DNA of 64,000 nt, from assembly GCA_044237765.1 (NCBI GenBank), contig JBIIEQ010000001.1, positions 62,001 through 126,000 on the forward strand, read 5' to 3'. A program made the translations under genes and the position numbers. Of the stretch, positions 8,022-16,457 are shown piece after piece (the first letter of the stretch is position 1; the number at the start of each line of letters is the position of its first letter). Source of the stretch: UBA6136 sp044237765. GTDB lineage: Bacteria; Pseudomonadota; Gammaproteobacteria; Methylococcales; Methylococcaceae. Under the pieces are notes generated by a model. It was not told the DNA's origin and did no database searches. It saw only the letters and a list, made by a program, of their open reading frames with translations.

Positions 8022-8748
8022 TGTTGGCTGTCAGCGATATGGGCAGGGTAATCCGGTGGACAGGTTTCGGCGCATTTGTCTCCCGGCCCAAGCTTGATGA
8101 TCCGGTGAACCACCAAGGCGGATTCTATGCCTTCGCACTCCATCCTGGGGCGGGAACCCAGGCGGGAGGCGGATTCTGAAGTCGGGCTTTGTAACGATCA
8201 TCAACGGCTATGTTGGAGAGCGCGTCGCAATCTCGTTCAAGCTTGGCGATCACCTATTCTTCAAAGTGTCGGGTCAAGGCGAGGCGAGGCTTGATCAGAT
8301 CCATTGCGCGGCCAGCAGAGCAAACAACAAACCGAGGCCAGCGCAAAACTGATAAGAAATTGAAGGCTTTTCATCTGGCGAAGCCGTTGAGTTCTAATCT
8401 GAATATTGTGCAGCGATTGACAGGCAGGTTGGATAGGTCGCTTTGACGTTGTTCAAACATTTCCAGTGCTTCGGTGCCCAATTCCGGATAGGTCCTCATC
8501 ATTGTCCGATCCTTGGATCGAGCTTTCCCGGCTGGAGCAAAATGCAGTCGGGGATACCCACCTTGCCAATGTCGTGAAGAGTAGCGGATTGTGCGATCAC
8601 GGTTCAGGCTGAACATCCTCCTCAGTTATACCATTCGGCATTGCCCGGAGATTTTGGTCGGAGATCCGATGCCGTCACCGGAGTCGCAATCAGTGACTCA
8701 TAATCGATGCCGGCAACCGGCCAATCGGGTGAGTTTTTCATTGGACGG
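8022..8748. other. 727-bp non-coding, decayed region at the edge of the exopolysaccharide locus
   Basis: No intact gene seen. The minus-strand part at 8440-8600 is a broken HD-GYP gene (listed separately). On the plus strand around 8080-8350, two adjoining frames read protein-like segments (DDPVNHQGGFYAFALHPGAG, then after a frame change SGFVTIINGYVGERVAISF), which look like another decayed gene of unknown family. The region resembles a graveyard beside a horizontally variable cluster. Confidence 0.5.
8440..8600 (-). pseudogene. Remnant of an HD-GYP phosphodiesterase domain
   Basis: Read on the minus strand from 8600, one frame gives ATLHDIGKVGIPDCILLQPG, the HD motif and following segment of HD-GYP c-di-GMP phosphodiesterases, then stops. 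The next frame continues with MMRTYPELGTEALEMFE, which is the adjoining piece of the same domain. The GYP motif and the rest of the protein are not recognisable. A frameshift plus truncation on both sides mark it as dead. The sequence is closer to RpfG-type response regulators than to the intact HD-GYP gene at 24894. Confidence 0.7.
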
Positions 8749-9237
8749 TCAGTCAGCTGGCTCGAACTCGATGAATTGACGAAGTCGGGAAATAAGCGAT
8801 GTCAAGTGATCATTGGGCGCCAGCTCCACCGCAGGCGCCATCAATGCATCCGCAATGCAGGCCGGCAAATCGGCTGTCTGATCGGCTATAAAAATTCCCG
8901 GCTGTCCAATCAATCGGTGAGCTGAGTCCAGCTGATGGGAGTTTCTGACCTCATGGTAATCCACTCGTCGAGGCAGCAGCACCATGGGCTTTCCAGAATG
9001 GACGGCACCAATGATTGTTCCGCTACCGACGTGAGAAACCACTATAGTCGCCGCGTCGAGTTTGTCATGATACGCATGTGGCGTGAGTGTCCGAACAAAT
9101 GGAAAGTGAGTGGGCTCGTAGCGGCCTTCACCAATCTGGCCAAAAATGTCCCCATAGCCCAACTCGGCTGACCACTCATCCATGGCTTTCACCAAGCGAT
9201 CAAACGGTTCATTAGAGCCTACCGTAACAAAAATCAA
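8749..9237 (-). CDS. Alg13-like C-terminal subunit of a split GT28 glycosyltransferase
   Basis: About 162 residues beginning IFVTVGSNEPFDRLVKAMDEW and containing SHVGSGTIIGAVHSGKP and LLPRRVDYHEVRNSHQ, the nucleotide-sugar-binding half of GT28 enzymes (PssE/EpsF/Alg13 type). The likely start is TTG at 9235-9237, which overlaps the TGA of the upstream Alg14-like gene in TTGA and has GGGGTGG just before it; an ATG at 9300 would give a 67-nt overlap and an unlikely basic leader. It should work as a complex with the Alg14-like subunit to add a sugar to the lipid-linked repeat unit. Confidence 0.85.
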   Translation of the reverse strand: MIFVTVGSNEPFDRLVKAMDEWSAELGYGDIFGQIGEGRYEPTHFPFVRTLTPHAYHDKLDAATIVVSHVGSGTIIGAVHSGKPMVLLPRRVDYHEVRNSHQLDSAHRLIGQPGIFIADQTADLPACIADALMAPAVELAPNDHLTSLISRLRQFIEFEPAD

Positions 9238-9683
9238 AACACGCCACCCCAGTAATCGGGCCCGCCTTCTTTTTGCAGATGCGGCCACTGTGTCAACCAC
9301 GCATCAGCGAAGGGCCTGACGAGCTGGCCCGACAGGGAAAGCCGTTCAGCGTTGGCAATACTGTCAACCCAAATCGTTCTGGAACGGCACAGACATTTCG
9401 CCATCATGATCGCCAGCATCCCCGGCGCAGCACCGGTAGAAATCACCATGTCAGGACGCTCCTTGCGGACAATTAACCAAAGTTGTCGGATCAGAATCAC
9501 AAACTTCCAGCGGTCCCAGCGGTTGGCATCCTGCACGGCGTAATAACGGTGTTCCGGTACATCGTCGGCATAATCAGGATTAACACTGACGTAAACCGCA
9601 TCGACACCCTCAAATGCCGACCGTAGCAATGTCACTTCCACCCAATGTCCACCCCCTGAGCTGACAACCAGTATTTTTTTCAT
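9234..9683 (-). CDS. Alg14-like membrane subunit of a split GT28 glycosyltransferase
   Basis: 149 residues starting MKKILVVSSGGGHWVEV, with STGAAPGMLAI and IWVDSIANAERLSLSGQL, the signature of the PssD/EpsE/Alg14 family. These small proteins hold the acceptor site and recruit the Alg13-like catalytic half to the membrane. The frame is open to 9842, but the ATG at 9681-9683 gives the family N-terminus and does not overlap the upstream GT4 gene. It is followed by the Alg13-like gene with overlapping stop and start codons, typical of coupled two-subunit enzymes. Confidence 0.88.
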   Translation of the reverse strand: MKKILVVSSGGGHWVEVTLLRSAFEGVDAVYVSVNPDYADDVPEHRYYAVQDANRWDRWKFVILIRQLWLIVRKERPDMVISTGAAPGMLAIMMAKCLCRSRTIWVDSIANAERLSLSGQLVRPFADAWLTQWPHLQKEGGPDYWGGVF

Positions 9684-9690
9684 ATGACAC

Positions 9691-10815
9691 TCACGGTGAT
9701 TTCCTCCCCGCTGCCTGAGCAGGCCTTTCAAACACCAGGTCTCGGTAGATGGCTTCAATCCGGGAAATGACCGCCTGTTCGGAATAATGCGAAAGATAGT
9801 GTTGGCGCGCGGCCCGACCGAGTCGTTGCCGTAAGGTGGCATCCGTCAGCAGGCCCGCCAGGCCGGCTGTCAGCCCATCCACATCCCCCGCTTCAAATAA
9901 CCATCCGTTCACACCATGTTCAACCATCTCCGGAATGCCGCCGACTGAAGTGGCCAAAATGGCCAGGCCAGCCTCCATCGCCTCAATGATGGCGACCGGC
10001 AGGCCCTCGGCATAGGATGGCAAAACGAACAGATCACAACGGTCAATCCATTCAGCACGCTGTGGCTGATCAATCCAGCCCGCTACCTGAAAACGTCCAC
10101 ACAGCCCTGCCACTTCAACGGCCCGGAGGACGCTTTGTCTGTCGCCGTCACCGCCACAGAAAACCTCGAATTCGGGCAGCGTAGCCGCGGCATCAGTCTC
10201 AAGTTGGCTCACGGCTTTGATGAGATCGTCAATCCCCTTTCTCGGCCCGTATCGTCCCAGAAAGAGTACGCCGATGGACGGATATCGACCCTCACGTACC
10301 GGCACCTCCTTGTGCACCGCCTGAATAAAGTTGGAGATCACTTCCACGCGGGCATCACTGATTCTGGTGTAGAAAGCACGCCAGTGTTCACTCAAGGCCA
10401 TAATGCAGCCACTTTGATTTAAAGTGGCCGTAATGTAAGCCTGCACCCAGCGCGGACAGTGCGCATGGAAGGTCTCAAATTCAGCGCCGTGCATGTGCAT
10501 TACGACCGGCACATGAAAGGCGGCGGCCATCCATACGAATATGGATTTGCGAAAAAAGCTTCCACGCTCCGCGACATGAACATGCAGCAGAGTCACCCGC
10601 CCGCAACACAAACGCCAAAAAACACTCAAGTAAGCCCGCAAAGCTATGCCCAGTCTGCTCAGTAGAGACCCCCGCTGATGAGAGCAAATGACCTCCAGCC
10701 TCCAGGTGCTGGCCAATGAGGAAGACAACAAGGCCTGAATGACCGAAAGCATCCCCCCCTGACCGAGAGTCGAGACCAGAATCACACGTTTAGTCAATGC
10801 TCCTGGAAACGTCAT
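9691..10815 (-). CDS. Glycosyltransferase family 4 (GT-B)
   Basis: 374 residues. N-terminal half begins VILVSTLGQGGMLSVIQALL; the C-terminal half has GVLFLGRYGPRKGIDDLIKA, VAGWIDQPQRAEW and the E(x7)E-like segment PSYAEGLPVAIIEAMEAGLA, diagnostic of retaining GT4 enzymes. It would transfer a sugar from a nucleotide donor to the growing repeat unit on the cytoplasmic face. Start ATG overlaps the stop of the acetyltransferase gene by 4 bp, so the genes are translationally coupled. Specific sugar unknown. Confidence 0.9.
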   Translation of the reverse strand: MTFPGALTKRVILVSTLGQGGMLSVIQALLSSSLASTWRLEVICSHQRGSLLSRLGIALRAYLSVFWRLCCGRVTLLHVHVAERGSFFRKSIFVWMAAAFHVPVVMHMHGAEFETFHAHCPRWVQAYITATLNQSGCIMALSEHWRAFYTRISDARVEVISNFIQAVHKEVPVREGRYPSIGVLFLGRYGPRKGIDDLIKAVSQLETDAAATLPEFEVFCGGDGDRQSVLRAVEVAGLCGRFQVAGWIDQPQRAEWIDRCDLFVLPSYAEGLPVAIIEAMEAGLAILATSVGGIPEMVEHGVNGWLFEAGDVDGLTAGLAGLLTDATLRQRLGRAARQHYLSHYSEQAVISRIEAIYRDLVFERPAQAAGRKSP

Positions 10816-11378
10816 GCCGGGGGAAGTGGGTCAGGATTGGTTGGGACATAGGGATTGACGATATAGCGGGCTGAAGTTTTCGTCGAAATAATCCGCGCGG
10901 GGTTCCCGGCCACGGTGACGCCTGCAGGTGTGTCAGCCAAAACAACGCTGCCCGCGCCGAGAGTGGCGTGATCGCCAATCCGGACATTGTCTATCAGGCA
11001 AACATGCGGCCCCAGATAGACATGGTCACCTATCACGGCCGCTTGTCCGTGGTTGGCGCCAATGCTCGTGAAGTGACTGAGGTTACAGTTATGGCCTATC
11101 ACCGTAGTGGGATTCAGCACAATACCGATTGGATGCGGCATGAAGAGGCCATACCCGATCTTGACTTCCTTGGGGATGAATATGGAGAGAGAACGTGAGT
11201 AATACTTGCAACCCAGGCGACCCAATAGCCGCATGGATCCGTGATGCGATTGCCGGATACGTAACCAGCACTGGAAGCGAAACGAATGATTGCGAAAATA
11301 CTCCCGCAGTAATGCTGCGGCCGAAGTTTTGCCCGCATAGCGGTATAAATCGGACTGGATAAGCTCGAAGACGGTCAT
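10812..11378 (-). CDS. Serine-acetyltransferase-like hexapeptide O-acetyltransferase
   Basis: 188 residues. The C-terminal part carries left-handed beta-helix hexapeptide repeats (IGHNCNLSHFTSIG, IGDHVYLGPHVCLIDNVRIGDHATLGAGSVV) and ends VAGNPARII, as in CysE-like transferases. Within a polysaccharide cluster this most likely O-acetylates a sugar using acetyl-CoA rather than making O-acetylserine. A strong AGGGAGGG ribosome-binding site precedes the ATG at 11378. It overlaps the following GT4 gene by 4 bp. Confidence 0.85.
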   Translation of the reverse strand: MTVFELIQSDLYRYAGKTSAAALLREYFRNHSFRFQCWLRIRQSHHGSMRLLGRLGCKYYSRSLSIFIPKEVKIGYGLFMPHPIGIVLNPTTVIGHNCNLSHFTSIGANHGQAAVIGDHVYLGPHVCLIDNVRIGDHATLGAGSVVLADTPAGVTVAGNPARIISTKTSARYIVNPYVPTNPDPLPPA

Positions 11379-11402
11379 GTCATTCCCTCCCTTGAATCCC
11401 CA

Positions 11403-12305
11403 TCAGAAAGGTCTCCATCGCCGGTAGAAGCGTCCGTTTGAGAACGAATACTGTCGCAGTTCATAGAAGCCGAGGGCATGGTTGCGAAGACCGCGAGGGA
11501 GCGCTCTGACAATTTTCTTGAGCGTCTCCAAAAGACATCCTGATAATCCTCTGTGGTCATTTCGGTCAGGCTCAACCTCAGTGTGGGTATAGGCCAAGGC
11601 ATAGTCCGACTGGATGGGGTAGGTGACATAGATGGGTTTAGTCGCCAGCCTCCTGGCGTGCACCATCATCACCACTGGCGAACTTGACACAAGCCCCACG
11701 CGGCAACCGAGCCTCGCTGGATCGGTCACTGAATAACAATGGCGGTTGTGGGTCAGTTCGTTGCTGGGAAACGGATGTTTTTCCAAGATCAGGTCGCAAA
11801 CTTCAAAGCCGCGAGTAAGATCCAGCAAGCGAAAAAAGAGCTCTGGGCTGAATTGATAAAAGCCATGACCCGCATGGTTATTGCACATGGTAAATACGAA
11901 CAGCCGGCCCATCGGCTTGACCATGTTCATGCAGTTGGCGATGGCCACCGGAAAGTTGAAGACATGTTCAAGACTTCCACCGTCAATGACTGCGTCATAG
12001 CGCTCATGGAAGTCGATGGCTACCGGTTCATTCATGTCATGCAGAATGCGGCATCCCTCGTACTGGTTGTAATCCAGGGAGTCTACCTCCGATGAGCCAA
12101 GGAAGACCTTGAAAAAAGTCTCCGCGTAATCGCCCTCTGGCCATAGGCGTCGATCAAACTCGACCCCATGCTGATTCGCTAACCGTTGGAGGGCTTTAGG
12201 GCTTATGTAAAGGCGTAGACGCCCAATCGTCAGGATGCGGTCAAATTTTGCCCCGGCCTGCTTGGCCTGCAGCAACAAGGCGGCATTATTAAGGGTAATA
12301 CCCAT
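11403..12305 (-). CDS. Methyltransferase-like protein of the exopolysaccharide cluster
   Basis: 300 residues, not firmly classified. The stretch YDAVIDGGSLEHVFNFPVAI followed by MVKPMGRLFVFTMCNNHAGHG resembles motifs IV-V of class I SAM-dependent methyltransferases, including the post-acidic loop (D-x-G-x-LEH). The glycine-rich motif I is poor (FDRILTIGRLRLY). The C-terminal ~80 residues are basic and unassigned. It could methylate a sugar of the repeat unit or be a degenerate member. It lies in the run of minus-strand polysaccharide genes with 20-25 bp gaps. Confidence 0.55.
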   Translation of the reverse strand: MGITLNNAALLLQAKQAGAKFDRILTIGRLRLYISPKALQRLANQHGVEFDRRLWPEGDYAETFFKVFLGSSEVDSLDYNQYEGCRILHDMNEPVAIDFHERYDAVIDGGSLEHVFNFPVAIANCMNMVKPMGRLFVFTMCNNHAGHGFYQFSPELFFRLLDLTRGFEVCDLILEKHPFPSNELTHNRHCYSVTDPARLGCRVGLVSSSPVVMMVHARRLATKPIYVTYPIQSDYALAYTHTEVEPDRNDHRGLSGCLLETLKKIVRALPRGLRNHALGFYELRQYSFSNGRFYRRWRPF

Positions 12306-12325
12306 CGTTATCCCCGCTGCTTAGA

Positions 12326-13420
12326 CTACTCAAAACAAATCCGGGCATATTGCTCAATTACCCGCTCCAACGCGAAATTCTCTGCATACTGTTTCAGTGC
12401 TGAACGATCCGCCGGGGGATGGGACAAGCGATCCAGTATGGCTGCCGTCATCGCCTCAAGATCGTTGAGTGGCACCAACTGGCCGTAACGCGAATCCGTC
12501 AGAATTTCTGAGGGACCACTCGGACAGTCGGTCGCAACGACCGGCACACCCGCCGCCAGTGCTTCGACCAGAACATTGCCAAAGCCCTCATAGTTAGATG
12601 ACAACACCAGCAAGGCTGCCCGAGCCAGGTAGCTCCCGGTCTGCTCCACGAAACCGGGCAAGACCACGGAATCTTTTAACCCCAGTGCGTTGATCAGTCT
12701 TTCTAACTTGGGCCTATCCTCGCCCTCTCCCAAAATCATCAATCGAATCGGGTGCGTCCGCCGGACCTCAGCATAAGAACGAATCAGTAACTCGAAATGT
12801 TTTTGTGGATGCAGACGACCAATCCCCATCATGACGGGAACCGCGCTCACCTGAAGCCATGGGTGGTCCGAGGGTGACAATAGCTGACGGCGAAAGTCAG
12901 GTGTCACGATCGGGTTATAGATAGTTACCGTTTTCTTCGGATCCACACCCAGACAGTGCAACTCAGACTCCACCCCCTTGGAAACGGCAACAACGCGAGA
13001 AGCCCGGTTATAAAAAAAACCTAGAATGCGAGCCACCAGGCGACGCTTGAAGGTCGCCGCATGGCGCGCCTCCTCGGTAGGGTTGCAGTGCTCCGTCACC
13101 ACGATGCGGGTCGGCACGCGGGCGATGCAGGCGGCCAAAATAGCGATGATATTGGCATCGTTCATCGCCGAGATCATGGCGGCGGGCCGAATTCGCCTGA
13201 GGTACCCAACCAGACCGGGCAACGCCAGACTGAGTCGGGATGCCGACAGATCAACCAAGGTGATTGAAGCAGACAAAGCGTCAAGATAGGCCCCCGTCGA
13301 CTTGACCACCACCAAATCGACCGAATCGCCACGTGCCGCAAATCCCTCGGCAAGATTGATCATTACACGTTCGGCCCCGCCGCCCGCCAGATCTGTCATA
13401 AACAGGGCCAATCGACTCAT
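12326..13420 (-). CDS. Glycosyltransferase family 4 (GT-B)
   Basis: 364 residues. N-terminus LALFMTDLAGGGAERVMINL is typical of GT4 enzymes in polysaccharide loci. The C-terminal half has MGIGRLHPQKHFELLIRSYA, MILGEGEDRPKLERLI and VLSSNYEGFGNVLVEALAAG (E-x7-E), then TDCPSGPSEIL. Probably an inner-core or side-chain glycosyltransferase for the repeat unit; the P-S-G-P-x-E-I motif is common in enzymes using UDP-GalNAc or related donors, but the substrate is not determined here. Overlaps the Wzy-like gene stop by 4 bp. Confidence 0.9.
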   Translation of the reverse strand: MSRLALFMTDLAGGGAERVMINLAEGFAARGDSVDLVVVKSTGAYLDALSASITLVDLSASRLSLALPGLVGYLRRIRPAAMISAMNDANIIAILAACIARVPTRIVVTEHCNPTEEARHAATFKRRLVARILGFFYNRASRVVAVSKGVESELHCLGVDPKKTVTIYNPIVTPDFRRQLLSPSDHPWLQVSAVPVMMGIGRLHPQKHFELLIRSYAEVRRTHPIRLMILGEGEDRPKLERLINALGLKDSVVLPGFVEQTGSYLARAALLVLSSNYEGFGNVLVEALAAGVPVVATDCPSGPSEILTDSRYGQLVPLNDLEAMTAAILDRLSHPPADRSALKQYAENFALERVIEQYARICFE

Positions 13421-14919
13421 GGGTTTTGGTTGTCCTGATTCACTATAGGCCGACCCTGCAGCCGTGCCAGCACCATCTCCGGTGAAGTCAATAAACGGCC
13501 CGAGTCCCGATTGATCTGCACCCGTCCCTCTCCATGGGACACTAAGGGTGGGGTCTTTGCCTGCCGAAAAATCGGCTCAAGACGAGTCGATGTTATTGTT
13601 GATCCATCCTTGATGGTGGCTTTCGCCCGAGACGGATTCGTAAGCACCGCCGTCGCCCCTATCAGGGTGGCAACCACAATGCTCAGGTTGGGGGTCTTGC
13701 TGGAAAGTGCGTTATTACTGGATGCCGCCAACAGAAATGCGAACGCAGCCACCCGGACGAACACAGGCCCGCGGGAAGCCACGCCGGCATAGAAGCCCAA
13801 CAGCGCTATTGCCAGTGGGATGAACAGACAAAGCCCGACCTTCAGCATCAGTACGATCCAGAAGTTCTCGATATTGAACCACCCACCGCGTGACTCAGTG
13901 AGATTCACTACTCCTTCAGATCCAATCCCGAGCAGCAGGTCATTGAGGTTAAGCTCACCGATCAGGCTAATAGCCTCCAGTCGAGTTTGCGCACTAGCAT
14001 CCCAATAAAATTTGTTAAACAAACCAGCACCCAGCTCCAGGTACCCAACTACCGCCGAAAACAGCAGACTGCAGAAAAACAGCGCGCTGAACACCCCGAT
14101 AAGCCAACCCATATCGATTTTTCCGGCTATCAAAGTTCGCGCGCCGAATACGGCGAGACTGACGGCCAGCAACACTATCGCAGTGCCTAAAGCCCCACGG
14201 CTAGCAAACGCCAGCAGGCTCAATAGCAAAATCAGCACGACCGGAACCCTCCACCGCCAAGGCAACACACAGGCGGCGAACATGACAGCGACGGTGCGTT
14301 GTGCACTTTCGAGTGGATGGCTGGCCATGGCCGTCGCACGAAAAAAAGGCTCTATGGCTGGCGTTCCTTCGATCAAGAACGGAATCATGCGCCATTGCTG
14401 GGTGGATTCAACGATCCCCAGCATGGCGTTGATGACCGTCAGCACGACGATCAGATAGAACAGCCAGCGCTGATTCCGGGGTGCCATACAAAGTAATACG
14501 GCAGCCAGGAGAGCCGGTATTAACAAGGTATCGAAAAAAAAGCCGAGCCCACCCATCCCGAACCTGGCGATGGTAAAGAGGAGTGTGGAAATCACGATGG
14601 CCACATACAGCACCAGCCAATGGGATTGTCGAAATAGTCTTGCCAGATTATCAATGGGTTGGCCGCGTAAAAGCGTCAACACAAACGCAAGCAGAATGAG
14701 ATAACTTCCCGGATGAAGCTTGACCAGAACTGAGCCTCCGGGAAGGCTATACGGAATTCCCAGGGACACCAGCAAATTCCCGGGCACCACCAGATACAAG
14801 AAAAGGCCGAGCGAAACCAGCCATTCAGAAAGTGGACTGACTTGGAGCGCGTCGTTCAAGGATCCCGCATGTTTTAACCCTGATGCACTCTGTGCTGAAG
14901 TCAAGGGGATGGTCTGCAC
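13417..14919 (-). CDS. Wzy/O-antigen-ligase-like polysaccharide polymerase
   Basis: 500-residue membrane protein with about ten hydrophobic segments from residue ~32 to ~420 and a large loop in the second half, the layout of Wzy polymerases and O-antigen ligases. The stretch LLAFASRGALGTAI matches the common core helix of the Wzy/WaaL family. It would polymerise flipped repeat units at the periplasmic side. The last ~80 residues are hydrophilic. GTG start at 14917-14919, immediately adjacent to the Wzx-like stop, implying coupling. Sequence conservation of this family is low, so the role rests partly on context. Confidence 0.75.
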   Translation of the reverse strand: MQTIPLTSAQSASGLKHAGSLNDALQVSPLSEWLVSLGLFLYLVVPGNLLVSLGIPYSLPGGSVLVKLHPGSYLILLAFVLTLLRGQPIDNLARLFRQSHWLVLYVAIVISTLLFTIARFGMGGLGFFFDTLLIPALLAAVLLCMAPRNQRWLFYLIVVLTVINAMLGIVESTQQWRMIPFLIEGTPAIEPFFRATAMASHPLESAQRTVAVMFAACVLPWRWRVPVVLILLLSLLAFASRGALGTAIVLLAVSLAVFGARTLIAGKIDMGWLIGVFSALFFCSLLFSAVVGYLELGAGLFNKFYWDASAQTRLEAISLIGELNLNDLLLGIGSEGVVNLTESRGGWFNIENFWIVLMLKVGLCLFIPLAIALLGFYAGVASRGPVFVRVAAFAFLLAASSNNALSSKTPNLSIVVATLIGATAVLTNPSRAKATIKDGSTITSTRLEPIFRQAKTPPLVSHGEGRVQINRDSGRLLTSPEMVLARLQGRPIVNQDNQNP

Positions 14920-16371
14920 TCAAACCACCAGCCGATGACGAGAGACCATTCGGCGAACCCCGGCCAAATCCAGCGCGTATGCGAGCAGTCCATAGGTCAA
15001 GACACCTACAGCTATGCTCATCGCCAAACCGGTGACCCCGGCGGGCAACTCCAGTGAAGCCACCACAAATCCCATCACGCCGCACGCGACCAGTGCTTTC
15101 GAGATGTCTGCCCAAGGCGCACGCGGCGCAAACTGGGGGTCGATAAACCATAACTGGAACGCAAAAGCGGTGGTGTAGGAAATCAATGCGCTGAGCGGCG
15201 CGCCCATCACCCCCAGTTTTGGGATCAGCCACAGGTTGCTCAGTATATTGACAAGTAATGTGGTGGCATAAATCATCGACAAACGCCTCGGGCTCTTCAT
15301 GAGCTGGAAATATTGCGACCAATAGTGATCCACAAAGCCTTTCAGCAAGGCGACCAAAGAGACCAAAGCCAGCAAAGGAGGTACTTCTGAGTGAAAACCC
15401 TGCCCCAGCATAAGTTGGGCCACGGGCACGGCGAGCACGGCCAGGCCGACCATCATCGGGAAAGTCATTACAATCAAGGTTTGCAATGTTTGGCCGAGAA
15501 GACAGCGGGTGGCTTCTACTCCCTGATACTGCAAAATATGCACACTGTGGGAAATCAAGGCCGAACCAACCCAGAAAAACATCATTGAAATGGGGCGGTC
15601 AGCAATAGAGCTTGCCGCCCCATACATGGCTACAGCTTCATGTCCCATGAGGCTCGCCACAATAAAACAGTCTAAATTCATCAGCCCCATCCGCAGAATC
15701 ACCGTCAACGTCATCGGCCAACCAAAACCGCTGATCGTGGCCAGATATTCTTTGGAAAAGCGATGTCCGTAGATCTGATTATGAATCCAAGAGGAATCAA
15801 CCAACAACAGTGCCAGATTGGCTAGAGTAATGGCGAACAAAATAGCCGATGCGCCGCCGTTATAGTGGCTAATTAACGCATAACCTATCACAAGACTGAG
15901 CAGTGCTTGTCCAGTTTCCAGCAAGGTATAGCGAAGAATTCTCAGCGAACTCCGATGTGCTTCCACTCCAATCAAGGCCAAACCCCTGGCGAGTGTCGCA
16001 GTCAACGTCATCATGGCTATTCCTTGACCATAGCCAATAGTATTCGCAATGAAGGGTGAATTGAGCAAGGGCAACATGAACAGCCCAATCAGGACCATGC
16101 CAACAGCCAGGGCATAAATCGTCTTCAGAAAAATGCCGGCTGAAGATGTGGCCTGCATGGTCGGCATAAATCGCGTAACACTCATCAACAGCCAGCCGAA
16201 CAATGTCCACTGCAACAGAAACTGCATACTGATGGCCAACACATAGGTACCGTATTCGGCCGGCGTAAGAATGCGGCTGTATATCGCCAGTGAAGCAAAG
16301 CCTATCAAGCCCTGAATAAGACTGTAGGGCAGCAGGCTGGTCAAGTGAAAACGCCAGGATCTGGATTCCAT
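14920..16371 (-). CDS. Wzx-like polysaccharide flippase (MOP superfamily)
   Basis: 483 residues with some 12-14 hydrophobic segments throughout. The N-terminus (SLLPYSLIQGLIGFASLAIY, then SRILTPAEYGTYVLA) is the standard start of Wzx/RfbX oligosaccharide flippases. It should move the undecaprenyl-linked repeat unit across the inner membrane for the Wzy-like polymerase encoded next. Located between the co-polymerase and polymerase genes on the same strand. Confidence 0.9.
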   Translation of the reverse strand: MESRSWRFHLTSLLPYSLIQGLIGFASLAIYSRILTPAEYGTYVLAISMQFLLQWTLFGWLLMSVTRFMPTMQATSSAGIFLKTIYALAVGMVLIGLFMLPLLNSPFIANTIGYGQGIAMMTLTATLARGLALIGVEAHRSSLRILRYTLLETGQALLSLVIGYALISHYNGGASAILFAITLANLALLLVDSSWIHNQIYGHRFSKEYLATISGFGWPMTLTVILRMGLMNLDCFIVASLMGHEAVAMYGAASSIADRPISMMFFWVGSALISHSVHILQYQGVEATRCLLGQTLQTLIVMTFPMMVGLAVLAVPVAQLMLGQGFHSEVPPLLALVSLVALLKGFVDHYWSQYFQLMKSPRRLSMIYATTLLVNILSNLWLIPKLGVMGAPLSALISYTTAFAFQLWFIDPQFAPRAPWADISKALVACGVMGFVVASLELPAGVTGLAMSIAVGVLTYGLLAYALDLAGVRRMVSRHRLVV

Positions 16372-16457
16372 GTGCCCCTGAATGCTGGCGTCAGTGGGCT
16401 AGGAAGCCTTGCCTGAATCAGGCGAGCTCACCCACAAGCCTGATCGGCGGCAGTCAC

